NCBI GenBank assembly: GCA_024402475.1
Contig: JAKSTQ010000001.1
Span: forward strand, 62,001-126,000
Length of the DNA: 64,000 bases
Source: Treponema sp.
GTDB taxonomy: Bacteria > Spirochaetota > Spirochaetia > Treponematales > Treponemataceae
Direction of reading: 5' to 3'
In this document: in pieces, positions 1 through 8,028 of the stretch
Layout of the letters: every line of letters starts with the position of its first letter
How positions within the stretch are numbered: position 1 is the stretch's first letter
Program-made: the position numbers and the translations under genes
Notes under the pieces: model-generated
What the model was told of the DNA's origin: nothing
Seen by the model: the letters and a program-made list of their open reading frames with translations, nothing else
Database searches by the model: none

Positions 1-87
1 GATACAACTCCAGAACTTGACCTGTTTGGAGATGCTGACTTAACAAGCGGAACTTCAGGAAAACCTAAGAAAGGTACCCGTCAATGA
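1..87 (+). CDS. C-terminal end of an unidentified protein (truncated by window start)
   Basis: An open frame enters at base 1 and stops with TGA at 85-87; the 28 visible residues end in a basic tail (KPKKGTRQ). Its stop overlaps the mutL start as ATGA, so it is the upstream, translationally coupled partner of mutL. No domain can be recognised from so short a tail. Confidence 0.7.
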   Translation, partial: DTTPELDLFGDADLTSGTSGKPKKGTRQ

Positions 88-1952
88 GTTCAAGTTCCAG
101 AATCAAGGTCTTAAGCCCTGAAGTTGCAAGAAAAATTGCAGCAGGAGAAGTTATAGACCGCCCGAATGCAATTGTACGCGAACTTATGGATAATGCCGCT
201 GATTCAGGTGCTGACAGCGTAACCGTAGAAATTACAGGCGGTGGCATTGATAAAATCCGTGTCATCGACAATGGTTCGGGGCTTACCAAAGAAGACCTTG
301 AAATAGCCGCAACTCCACATGCCACAAGCAAAATCGTTACAGAAACAGATTTACTTTCCCTTACTACAATGGGATTTCGCGGAGAAGCATTAAGTTCAAT
401 TGCTGCAGTTTCTAATCTTACAATTACAAGCGGCGAATATAAACTTACTGCAAATGTTTCAGACGGACATAATATCATTCCAAACCAGTCTACAAAAGGC
501 GCTATTGTTCAATCCGAAAACCTCTTTTTTAATTTCCCTGCACGCAGATTATTTTTAAAACGCCCTGCTACAGAAACAAAAATGTGCCAGCAGACTTTTA
601 TTGAAAAAGTTCTGCCATTCAACAATATTGCCTTCAGACTTTATATTGACGGCGTTTTAAAATATGACCTTCCAAAAGAAGATTCAATCTTAAAGCGTTT
701 TGTTAAAGCCATAGATTTAAAAGGACAGAAGGATCTTTTTTATGCAGTGACAAACAAAGCAGCTGATTCTTCCTGGAACTATACTTTGATTTTATGTGAC
801 CCGGGAGTTTACAGAACTGACCGTAAAGACATCTATGTTTATGTGAATAACCGCCGCGTTACGGAATATTCCCTTATGCAGGCAATTGAATACGGCTGTA
901 CAGGTTACTTTCCAAACGGAACTCATCCTGTTGCGGCGGTTTTCGTCAACATTGATTCAAGTCTGGTTGACTTTAATATTCATCCTGCAAAAAAAGAAGT
1001 CCGTTTTAAAGACTCAAGTGAACTCCACCATTCAATCAGTTCAACTACAAGAGATTTTTACAAAAACTTTACGCTGCGTGATTTAAGCCTTCTTCAGAAT
1101 AAAAATCAGGAAGAACAGACTTCCGCTGCATATACATCAAGTTTTTTTGAACCTGAAACTTCAGGAGATTACACAAAGAGCCATTCAACTTATCAAACCC
1201 ATTATTTTAAGAACTCAACAAAAGATTATTTTGAATCCCGCAATTCAACTTCTGACATAAAACAGGCTTCAAAACCTGCTGATTTCAGAAGCCAGTTACT
1301 GGATTCAGGTTCAACTTATGCTGCCATTCTTGCAAACCAGGCAAGTCAGGAAAACCAGGAAGAAAAGCCATATGTTGCAGATTCAAAAACAGAAAATGCA
1401 GATAACGACGGCGTAAAATATTTTGGTACCACACAGGGAGTATTTCTCCTTGCAGAAAAAGACAATGTACTTTATTTGATTGACCAGCATGCAGCCCACG
1501 AACGCATACTTTTTGATAAAATCATGGACAATCCTGGCAAAGCACAGAATCTTCTTGTTCCGTATACAATCAATATCAGTGACGAAAGTGATGACAGTTA
1601 TCTTGAATCCATCAAAGAAGAACTGGAACAGCTTTGTTTTAAAATTCACAAAGATGAAAGCGGCAGCTGGATTTTAACATCAGTACATTACAGATGGAAT
1701 TCGTCAGAAGAGGAATTTGTAAAAATGCTTCTTGATGAAAGAGTTCCGCCGGAAAAAATTCTTTACCACATTGCAGCCAGCACAGCATGTAAGGCGGCAA
1801 TAAAAGACGGATATTATCTTGATGAAATAACAGCCAGTGAACTTGCGGCAAAAGCACTCAGGCTTCCTGATCCTCATTGTCCACATGGCCGTCCGGTTTT
1901 CACGGCGTTTACAAAAGACGATTTATTCGCCCTTGTACGCCGTACACAATAA
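84..1952 (+). CDS. mutL: DNA mismatch repair protein MutL
   Basis: Acts after MutS in mismatch repair as an ATPase clamp and, in this class, a nicking endonuclease. The 622-residue product shows the GHKL ATPase motifs near the N terminus: the RELMDNA helix (about residues 33-39), VIDNGSG (61-67) and GFRGEALSSI (about 97-106). A low-complexity linker spans about 330-440. The C-terminal domain carries DQHAAHERILFD (from residue 467), ACKAAIKDG and CPHGRP, the metal-binding set of endonuclease-type MutL. The last position of the family's DQHA-x2-E-x4-E motif is Asp here. The start overlaps the preceding stop (ATGA). Identification is firm; endonuclease activity is inferred from the motifs. Confidence 0.97.
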   Translation: MSSSSRIKVLSPEVARKIAAGEVIDRPNAIVRELMDNAADSGADSVTVEITGGGIDKIRVIDNGSGLTKEDLEIAATPHATSKIVTETDLLSLTTMGFRGEALSSIAAVSNLTITSGEYKLTANVSDGHNIIPNQSTKGAIVQSENLFFNFPARRLFLKRPATETKMCQQTFIEKVLPFNNIAFRLYIDGVLKYDLPKEDSILKRFVKAIDLKGQKDLFYAVTNKAADSSWNYTLILCDPGVYRTDRKDIYVYVNNRRVTEYSLMQAIEYGCTGYFPNGTHPVAAVFVNIDSSLVDFNIHPAKKEVRFKDSSELHHSISSTTRDFYKNFTLRDLSLLQNKNQEEQTSAAYTSSFFEPETSGDYTKSHSTYQTHYFKNSTKDYFESRNSTSDIKQASKPADFRSQLLDSGSTYAAILANQASQENQEEKPYVADSKTENADNDGVKYFGTTQGVFLLAEKDNVLYLIDQHAAHERILFDKIMDNPGKAQNLLVPYTINISDESDDSYLESIKEELEQLCFKIHKDESGSWILTSVHYRWNSSEEEFVKMLLDERVPPEKILYHIAASTACKAAIKDGYYLDEITASELAAKALRLPDPHCPHGRPVFTAFTKDDLFALVRRTQ

Positions 1953-1953
1953 C

Positions 1954-4029
1954 TTACTGTCTTACAGTTGCAAGCAGCTGATCAACCTGAGCTTTCTTAA
2001 ACTCAGGTTTTTTAGTCTGCAGTGCAACAAGATAACCTTCTGCACTTACAGTATCTTTAAGTGCAATACAAACCTTGGCAACTTCGATATATGCATCCCA
2101 TACAGTCGAATCCTGTTCAAGAACCGCAATGTATGTAACTTTTGCATTTTCGAACTGACTTGATTCTGCATAAGCTTTTGCAAGATTAAATCTAACCACA
2201 TTATCTTTAGGTCTGATTTTAAGTGCATTCTGGAAGAAAACGATTGCCTTGTCATATTCCTTTTTGCTCAGATAAACACTTCCAAGGTTGTTGTTTGCTT
2301 CAAAGTTATTTTTATCACTGTTATAAACATCAGTAAGCATTACAAGTGCAGAATCGAGATCCGGCGGATTAAGGCCAAGGAATATTACGCCAAGGTTAAT
2401 CTTTGTCTTGATATTTCCCGAATCAAGGGAAAGTACTTCCCTGTAAAGTGAAATTGCGCCGTCAATGTTACCGGTTGCTTCTGTAACAAGAGCATAGTTA
2501 TATACGATCATTGCCTTTTCTTTATTGTTCGAAAGTGCATCTTTTGTATCATAAGCTGCTTTTGCATATGTAAAACTTTCTGAAGTCTTTTTCTGATTAA
2601 ACAGAACTGTCGAAAGGTTGTAATTTGTAAACGGATCTGATTCACCTGGTTTAAGTAAAGCCATTGCCTTTCTGTAACAGCTTTCTGCTTTTGCATAATT
2701 TTTAAGTGAAGCATAAGCTGAACCGCATTCCTTTAATGCAGCTGCATTTACAGGTTCAAGTTCAATTACCTTATTATAAGCAGTTACTGCACTTTCTGCG
2801 TCATTATAAGCATTGTACAAAAGTCGTGCTTCTTCAAGGAAAGCCTTTGCGTTCTGAGGATTGACAGTTCTTGCATCACGGAATGCCTTAAGTGCTTCTT
2901 TATTGAGTTTAAGGCGTTTACAGGTCATACCAAGGTTAAAATGACTTGAATCAAAATTTTTGTTAAGACGGATTGATTCAGAGAAAGAACCTTTTGCCTG
3001 CTGATACTGCTTCTGCCTGAACTGAACGCGTCCAAGATAATAGTAATACAGATAATTGTTTGAATCGCCTTTAACGGCAGCTTCAAATTCTGCAAGTGCT
3101 TTGGCAAGATTATTGTCTTTTTCTGCATTCAACCCAAGAATGTAATGGGCACGAGCTTCATTAGGATTTTTTGAAACAGCCTGGTTTGCATAACTGATTG
3201 CAGCATCATTAAGCTTAATTACCATTGCAGGATCTTTTTCTTTCTGTGCAGCATCATATAAAGCCTGTGCCATATCAGCAAGTTTTGTTGAAGAAAATTT
3301 TGGTTCACCTTCTTCAATCGGAAGCATTTTAGCAGCCGCTGCAAAACTGTCCAGAGCATCCTGAGATTTTCCTGCAAAGAGGTTTGATTTTCCCTGCTGG
3401 ATTTTGTCGTTGATCTGATTTATTTTTTCCTGAAGTTTCTTGTTTTTCTTTGCAAGTTCTTCTTCGATGGCTTTCTGTTTTTCGGCTTCTTCTTTCTGTT
3501 TTTCTGCCAGGGCCTTGCGTTCCTGCTCACGCTCTTTGTCATCACGCTGCTGCTGTTCAAGAAGGCGGTTCAATGCCTCCTGATTTTTTGCATTGGCTTC
3601 GTTTGCGGCATTAAGCTGACTGTTCATGGAATTAAGTGCATTCGTAAAGGAACTGGTATCAATATTTACATCGTAAACACCACCATATCCGTTACCGCCG
3701 CCTGACCCCTGAGCCAAAAGCATCTGGTCATACTGCTGTTTAAGTGCAATCAGTTCATCAAAAAGCTTATTTGCTTCTTCATCATCAGGATTCTTTATTA
3801 AAAGCTGATTCAAAAGCTGCAATGCAGGATCAAACTGATTTTTATCCATGTATTTTTTTACAAGAGTAATTGTATTTCTGTATTCCCGTTCTGCGCGGCT
3901 TGGTCCGTTACTGCAGCCTTTAGCACAAAGAATAATTATAAGGACAACAACTGCAAGACAGATACCTGCAATTACTGCAAGTTTTTTTCTGGGATAGATT
4001 TTATTTGAACCGCGTCGTTTCTTAAACAT
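1954..4029 (-). CDS. Membrane-anchored TPR repeat protein
   Basis: The 691-residue protein has a basic N terminus, one transmembrane segment (about residues 17-35), a Gln/Asn- and Gly-rich stretch, and a highly charged coiled coil (about 145-215). The rest is a long series of tetratricopeptide repeats with the usual spacing of small and aromatic residues (for example AxAHYxLGLxxEKxNNLAKALAEFEAA). TPR arrays bind other proteins; the partner is unknown. It lies 27 bp downstream of another TPR gene on the same strand, so the two are probably co-transcribed, and it converges tail to tail with mutL with one base between the stop codons. ATG start with an AGGGA-like ribosome site. Function beyond scaffolding cannot be stated. 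Confidence 0.9.
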   Translation of the reverse strand: MFKKRRGSNKIYPRKKLAVIAGICLAVVVLIIILCAKGCSNGPSRAEREYRNTITLVKKYMDKNQFDPALQLLNQLLIKNPDDEEANKLFDELIALKQQYDQMLLAQGSGGGNGYGGVYDVNIDTSSFTNALNSMNSQLNAANEANAKNQEALNRLLEQQQRDDKEREQERKALAEKQKEEAEKQKAIEEELAKKNKKLQEKINQINDKIQQGKSNLFAGKSQDALDSFAAAAKMLPIEEGEPKFSSTKLADMAQALYDAAQKEKDPAMVIKLNDAAISYANQAVSKNPNEARAHYILGLNAEKDNNLAKALAEFEAAVKGDSNNYLYYYYLGRVQFRQKQYQQAKGSFSESIRLNKNFDSSHFNLGMTCKRLKLNKEALKAFRDARTVNPQNAKAFLEEARLLYNAYNDAESAVTAYNKVIELEPVNAAALKECGSAYASLKNYAKAESCYRKAMALLKPGESDPFTNYNLSTVLFNQKKTSESFTYAKAAYDTKDALSNNKEKAMIVYNYALVTEATGNIDGAISLYREVLSLDSGNIKTKINLGVIFLGLNPPDLDSALVMLTDVYNSDKNNFEANNNLGSVYLSKKEYDKAIVFFQNALKIRPKDNVVRFNLAKAYAESSQFENAKVTYIAVLEQDSTVWDAYIEVAKVCIALKDTVSAEGYLVALQTKKPEFKKAQVDQLLATVRQ

Positions 4030-4056
4030 ATTTCCCTCCCGGTCTAAGGTCTTCTA

Positions 4057-4830
4057 TTAATCAATATCGGATTCATCTTCGTAGTTAAGAACGTTTTCAG
4101 TTCCGGCTGACATATTCTTTGTATCGGAATTATCCTTGAGGGAATTTGCGATATCCTGAAGCTGCTTTCTTCTGCGTTCTTCATCAGCGGCCCGTTTTTC
4201 TGCTGCAAGACGTTCTGCTTCTGCCTTAGCGGCTGCAAGGCGTGCTTCTTCTTCTTTACGGCGTTCTTCTTCAAGCTGTTTGCGCTGAGCTTCTGCAATG
4301 CGGAAATCTTTTTCTTTACGCAAAAGGTCCAGCATCATGCGGATTTTTTCAGCCTGAGGATCATCTGGTCTTAAAGCAAGATAAGTTTCGTAGTCAGTAA
4401 TGCATTCATCAATATGATCAAGTCTAAGACCGGCATTGGCACGGTTAAGATAAGGTTCTGCATAGGAAGAATCAGCAGTTACAGCCATTGAATAATAGTC
4501 AACTGCCTTTTCAAAATCAGCCATGGCATAAGCACAGTTTCCGGCATTAAAATAGAGAACTTTTTTATCAGTTCCATAAGCTGACAATCCAAGTTCAAAA
4601 GCTTCAAGGGAACGCTTGTAATTTCCAGTCTGGTAATATGCAATTCCAAGATAATTATACAGTGCAGGATCCGGATTTGAGGCTTTAAGTTCATTTTCCA
4701 AAAGAGCGGCTGCTGCTTCAGGTTTATTTTCCTTGAATGCCTTTACACCAGCTGATTCCTGAGCAAAAAGAAAAAATGTGCTGCAGAGTAATACAACTGT
4801 AACTAAACTTCTCTTGTAAAATAATTTCAT
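4057..4830 (-). CDS. Exported TPR protein with charged coiled-coil tail
   Basis: A 257-residue protein starting at the ATG at 4828-4830; the frame stays open to a TTG at 4866 but only the 4830 start gives a clean signal peptide (MKLFYKRSLVTVVLLCSTFF then LFAQ). TPR units span about residues 25-150 (YNYLGIAYYQTGNYKRSLEAFE and similar). An Ala/Glu/Arg-rich coiled coil follows (about 165-225), then a short acidic tail. Likely periplasmic. No Shine-Dalgarno sequence is visible; a weak promoter-like TTGTAT-17-GATTAT ends 7 bp before the ATG, so this could be a leaderless transcript. First gene of a two-gene operon with the 691-residue TPR protein. Confidence 0.88.
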   Translation of the reverse strand: MKLFYKRSLVTVVLLCSTFFLFAQESAGVKAFKENKPEAAAALLENELKASNPDPALYNYLGIAYYQTGNYKRSLEAFELGLSAYGTDKKVLYFNAGNCAYAMADFEKAVDYYSMAVTADSSYAEPYLNRANAGLRLDHIDECITDYETYLALRPDDPQAEKIRMMLDLLRKEKDFRIAEAQRKQLEEERRKEEEARLAAAKAEAERLAAEKRAADEERRRKQLQDIANSLKDNSDTKNMSAGTENVLNYEDESDID

Positions 4831-4897
4831 ATATGACATAATCACATAAATAAACTTTTTATACAATAGTTACTTTAAATCGGAGAGTTTTTAGTTT

Positions 4898-6268
4898 ATG
4901 GGAATGGGAACTATAGTATTTATTATCTTCCTTGCAGCTGCAGTCATTCTTCTCTTTGTACTTGTTCTTAAAGCTGTCATTGCACCAAAAAAAATTGATG
5001 GTCTTCAGAAATATATTAAACAGGGGAAAATCGCTCCTGCTATCAAACTGGCAAAGAACCTTATCCAGAAAAACCCGTCAGATTACCTTGCACACTACTA
5101 TCTTGGTAAAGCTTATCTTTTAGACAATAAACTTGAACTTGCCCTTATGGAACTCAAATATGTAGACCAGAAAGGTATCTTTGACCAGGACCTTTCCGAA
5201 CTTGACTTCCGTAACGAAATTGCACCACTCTATCAGAAATTCAATCAGCCGGACGAAGCACTCAAACAGTATCTTCTTCTGACAAAACTCAATCCCCGTG
5301 ATGCAGAAAATTTCTATAACGTAGCAAAAATCTATGACGCAAAAGGAAAAGCAGATGCTGCCCTTGGCTTTTATGATAAATGTATCAAACTTAACCGCCG
5401 TCATGTAAAAGCCCACGCCGCAATGGGACTTCTTTTATTCCGTGCCAAACAGTTCCAGGAAGCAAAAAAAGAAATCGACCTTGCAATCTCTTTAAGCCCG
5501 GAAACTTTTTCTACATATTATTATCTTGGAAAAATCCTCAAAGAAAACAAAGACTTCCCGGGTGCAGTCAAAGCATTTGAAAAAGCCGGACGCGATGCTG
5601 AATACCGCCAGAAGGCACTCATTGAATGCGGAACCTGTTACATGGCAGGACAAAGCATGGAGAATGCAGTCAACTGTTTTGAACGTGCAATTGCATCCCA
5701 GAAAGATGCTGACAAACAGGAAACTCTTTATGCCCGCTACTTCCTTGCTTCCTGTTACGAAAAGAACCGTAAAATCGAAAAAGCTATCGAACAGTGGGAA
5801 GAAATCTACAAGAAAAACCGCCAGTTCCGCGATGTCGCTGCAAAACTTTCTGAATACAAGGAACTTCAGGCAAATGACAGCCTCAAGGAATTCCTTACAT
5901 CTTCGGAAGAAGAATTCACACGCATCTGTCAGCTTGTCTGCAAAAACGGACTTGGACTTGAACCTCAGCAGGTAGAAAACAAAAAAGGCTGCTGTATTAT
6001 TTACGGTACACCAAATTCCAACAATGACTGGCGCAACGTACGCAAACAGGTATATTCCTGCTTCTTCTTCCGCGAATCAGATCCGATTGAAGATGTAATT
6101 GTACGCAAAGCCCTCGACGAAGTTAAATCAAAAGGCTTTACCAAAACATATATGCTTTCAAGTTCAGGCTTTACAAGAACTGCCATCGGCGCTGCAGAAA
6201 ACCGCCCGGCAGAACTTTTAGGTAAAGAACAGCTTGAAAAAGTTCTGGACAAAGCAAATAAAAAATAA
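4898..6268 (+). CDS. Membrane-anchored TPR protein with degenerate Mrr-like C-terminal domain
   Basis: 456 residues: an N-terminal transmembrane helix (about 5-27), TPR repeats from about 35 to 330, then a C-terminal globular part (about 345-450). That tail follows the layout of the Mrr/restriction-endonuclease fold, ending in SSSGFTRTAIGAAE and a LLGKEQLEKVL helix much like the family's TxxGFTxxA..LIDGxxL end. The nuclease signature residues are not there: where D-G-G-x-D and Q-x-K are expected the sequence reads KKGCCIIYG and CFFFRES. I therefore infer a binding module, not an active nuclease. Upstream CGGAGAG is a distant ribosome site. It is divergent from the exported TPR gene and followed within 15 bp by a phosphoesterase. 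Confidence 0.85.
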   Translation: MGMGTIVFIIFLAAAVILLFVLVLKAVIAPKKIDGLQKYIKQGKIAPAIKLAKNLIQKNPSDYLAHYYLGKAYLLDNKLELALMELKYVDQKGIFDQDLSELDFRNEIAPLYQKFNQPDEALKQYLLLTKLNPRDAENFYNVAKIYDAKGKADAALGFYDKCIKLNRRHVKAHAAMGLLLFRAKQFQEAKKEIDLAISLSPETFSTYYYLGKILKENKDFPGAVKAFEKAGRDAEYRQKALIECGTCYMAGQSMENAVNCFERAIASQKDADKQETLYARYFLASCYEKNRKIEKAIEQWEEIYKKNRQFRDVAAKLSEYKELQANDSLKEFLTSSEEEFTRICQLVCKNGLGLEPQQVENKKGCCIIYGTPNSNNDWRNVRKQVYSCFFFRESDPIEDVIVRKALDEVKSKGFTKTYMLSSSGFTRTAIGAAENRPAELLGKEQLEKVLDKANKK

Positions 6269-6283
6269 AAGGCATTTATCTCA

Positions 6284-7021
6284 ATGAAGTTTCTGATAGT
6301 TTCTGATCAAATCGATCCATTTGTTTACAGTTATGCAATTAAAGATTTGTTCAAGGATGTATCAGCAGTTTTGTGTGCAGGCGATTTACCAATGGAATAC
6401 ATTGACTTTATTGTCAGCACCCTTAACAAACCAACTTATTTTGTATTTGGAAACCACAACCTTAACGAATATAAATATTACCATAAAGAAGTTCCGGACA
6501 AGGACACTCTTTACAATGCGGGCAAGGCAGAAGAACATGCCCATGGTGCAATCTACGCGGGATTCAAGGTAATTACCGACGAAAGCCTCAAATGGACAGA
6601 TCCCGCTACTGGCAAGGAAACACCTCTTCTTATAGCAGGAATTTCCGGTTCAAGGAATTACAATAACGGACTTTGCCAGTACACAGAAACCCAGATGAAG
6701 TTAAAGCTTTTACAGATGGCACCAAAACTTCTATATAATAAATTAAAATACGGTCGCTACCTTGATATCTTTCTGACACATGCAACACCGCGTCATGTAC
6801 ACGACCATGAAGATCCTTGCCACAAGGGATTTAAAGTATTCAATGAATTCATCAAAAAATACCGCCCTACCTACATGGTTCACGGACATATACATTTATA
6901 CGATCTTAACGAAAAACGAATTTCTGAATATGAAGGCACAACTGTCGTTAACGCATACGGTCATTATGTAATAGACCTGCCTGTTTCAGATTTATCACAG
7001 CTTCAGATAACTGACGAATAA
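6284..7021 (+). CDS. Calcineurin-like metallophosphoesterase
   Basis: A 245-residue cytoplasmic protein with the metallophosphoesterase motif series: SDQID at residues 7-11 in place of DxH, CAGDL (about 36), GNHN (about 63), THATP (about 165) and VHGHIH (about 203). The family uses two metal ions to cleave phosphomonoesters or phosphodiesters; the substrate cannot be told here. The first motif lacks the usual His, which occurs in some subfamilies. It sits between the TPR/Mrr-like gene (15 bp) and the ParB-like gene (17 bp), so these three are likely one operon. Confidence 0.88.
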   Translation: MKFLIVSDQIDPFVYSYAIKDLFKDVSAVLCAGDLPMEYIDFIVSTLNKPTYFVFGNHNLNEYKYYHKEVPDKDTLYNAGKAEEHAHGAIYAGFKVITDESLKWTDPATGKETPLLIAGISGSRNYNNGLCQYTETQMKLKLLQMAPKLLYNKLKYGRYLDIFLTHATPRHVHDHEDPCHKGFKVFNEFIKKYRPTYMVHGHIHLYDLNEKRISEYEGTTVVNAYGHYVIDLPVSDLSQLQITDE

Positions 7022-7038
7022 ATAAGGGAGAATTTATA

Positions 7039-7977
7039 ATGGCAGTATCTTTTAACCAGCAGTCGGATGACGACTTTTCAAAAGCACGATATAAAGCACT
7101 CTTCAACGAAATCCAGCACTTCCTCAATCCGGAAGAAGCACGGCTTATTTCATTAACTGACCTGAAAAAATTACTCAAACCAAATAACGAAACCTACAAA
7201 GGAATGCAGGCAGTTCCTGTAAAACTTATCGTAGGCTCAGAAGGCCGCTATCACGATTTTGACAATCAGTTCTTTCCAAAAAGCACTCACCTTAAAGCCC
7301 GCTGGGAAAGCATTGACCGTGCACATATCCAGAACATTACACTTCCTCCGGTATCTCTTTATGAACTTGGAGGCCTTTATTTTGCCCGCGACGGAAACCA
7401 CCGCGTATCAGTTGCAAAGGCCCGCGGAATAGAATTCATCGACGCAGATGTTGTAAGCCTGCAGAGCGAAATCAAGCTCAAGGCCGGAAGTTCCATGAAA
7501 AACATCATCAGACAGATTCTCGCATACGAAAAAAGAGTTTTCTATTCTGAAACCGGTTTTGGTGATGTAACAGATTACTGGTGCCTTGACTTTACAACAC
7601 CCGGACAGTACGACGTAATTTACAACCATATTCTTACACATAAATACTACATCAACCAGAATCAGACAGAAGAAATTTCCCTTCCTGAAGCAATTTATTC
7701 CTGGTTTGAAACTGTATACATGCCGGTTGTCCAGACAATCCAGAAATCTCACATCATGCACAAATTCCCTAAAAGAACCATAAGTGACCTTTATATCTGG
7801 CTTATCAAATACTGGGATGCGATTAAAAATAAGTTCGGAAACGATATTCCTATTGATTCTGTAATCGAAACCTTTACACAGACCTATGGAACCGGCTTTT
7901 TCCACAGAATTTTGAATTTTATCAAAAAAAGAATACTTCAGAGAGATTTATCACAAAAACAAAATCTTGACGGCTAA
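7039..7977 (+). CDS. ParB-like N-terminal domain protein of unknown function
   Basis: 312 residues. Residues about 100-140 hold PPVSLYELGGLYFARDGNHRVSVAKARG, which matches the ParB/sulfiredoxin-like core (a short strand, then DGNHR and a helix). The C-terminal 170 residues are unlike anything I recognise. No helix-turn-helix is obvious, so a chromosome-partition role is not supported. A good ribosome site (GGGAG) precedes the ATG. Third gene of the run starting at 4898. The -35 box of the next operon lies inside its last codons. Confidence 0.75.
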   Translation: MAVSFNQQSDDDFSKARYKALFNEIQHFLNPEEARLISLTDLKKLLKPNNETYKGMQAVPVKLIVGSEGRYHDFDNQFFPKSTHLKARWESIDRAHIQNITLPPVSLYELGGLYFARDGNHRVSVAKARGIEFIDADVVSLQSEIKLKAGSSMKNIIRQILAYEKRVFYSETGFGDVTDYWCLDFTTPGQYDVIYNHILTHKYYINQNQTEEISLPEAIYSWFETVYMPVVQTIQKSHIMHKFPKRTISDLYIWLIKYWDAIKNKFGNDIPIDSVIETFTQTYGTGFFHRILNFIKKRILQRDLSQKQNLDG

Positions 7978-7995
7978 AAATTCTTATGGTAAAAT
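7967..7995 (+). promoter_or_regulatory. Predicted sigma-70 type promoter for the RsbU-like operon
   Basis: TTGACG at 7967-7972, 17 bp spacer ending in TGG, TAAAAT at 7990-7995 (TG-extended). It overlaps the end of the ParB-like gene and lies about 34 bp before the TTG start of the phosphatase gene. Confidence 0.65.
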
Positions 7996-8028
7996 TAAAA
8001 GTAATATTAGATATTATGGAGTAATCCT

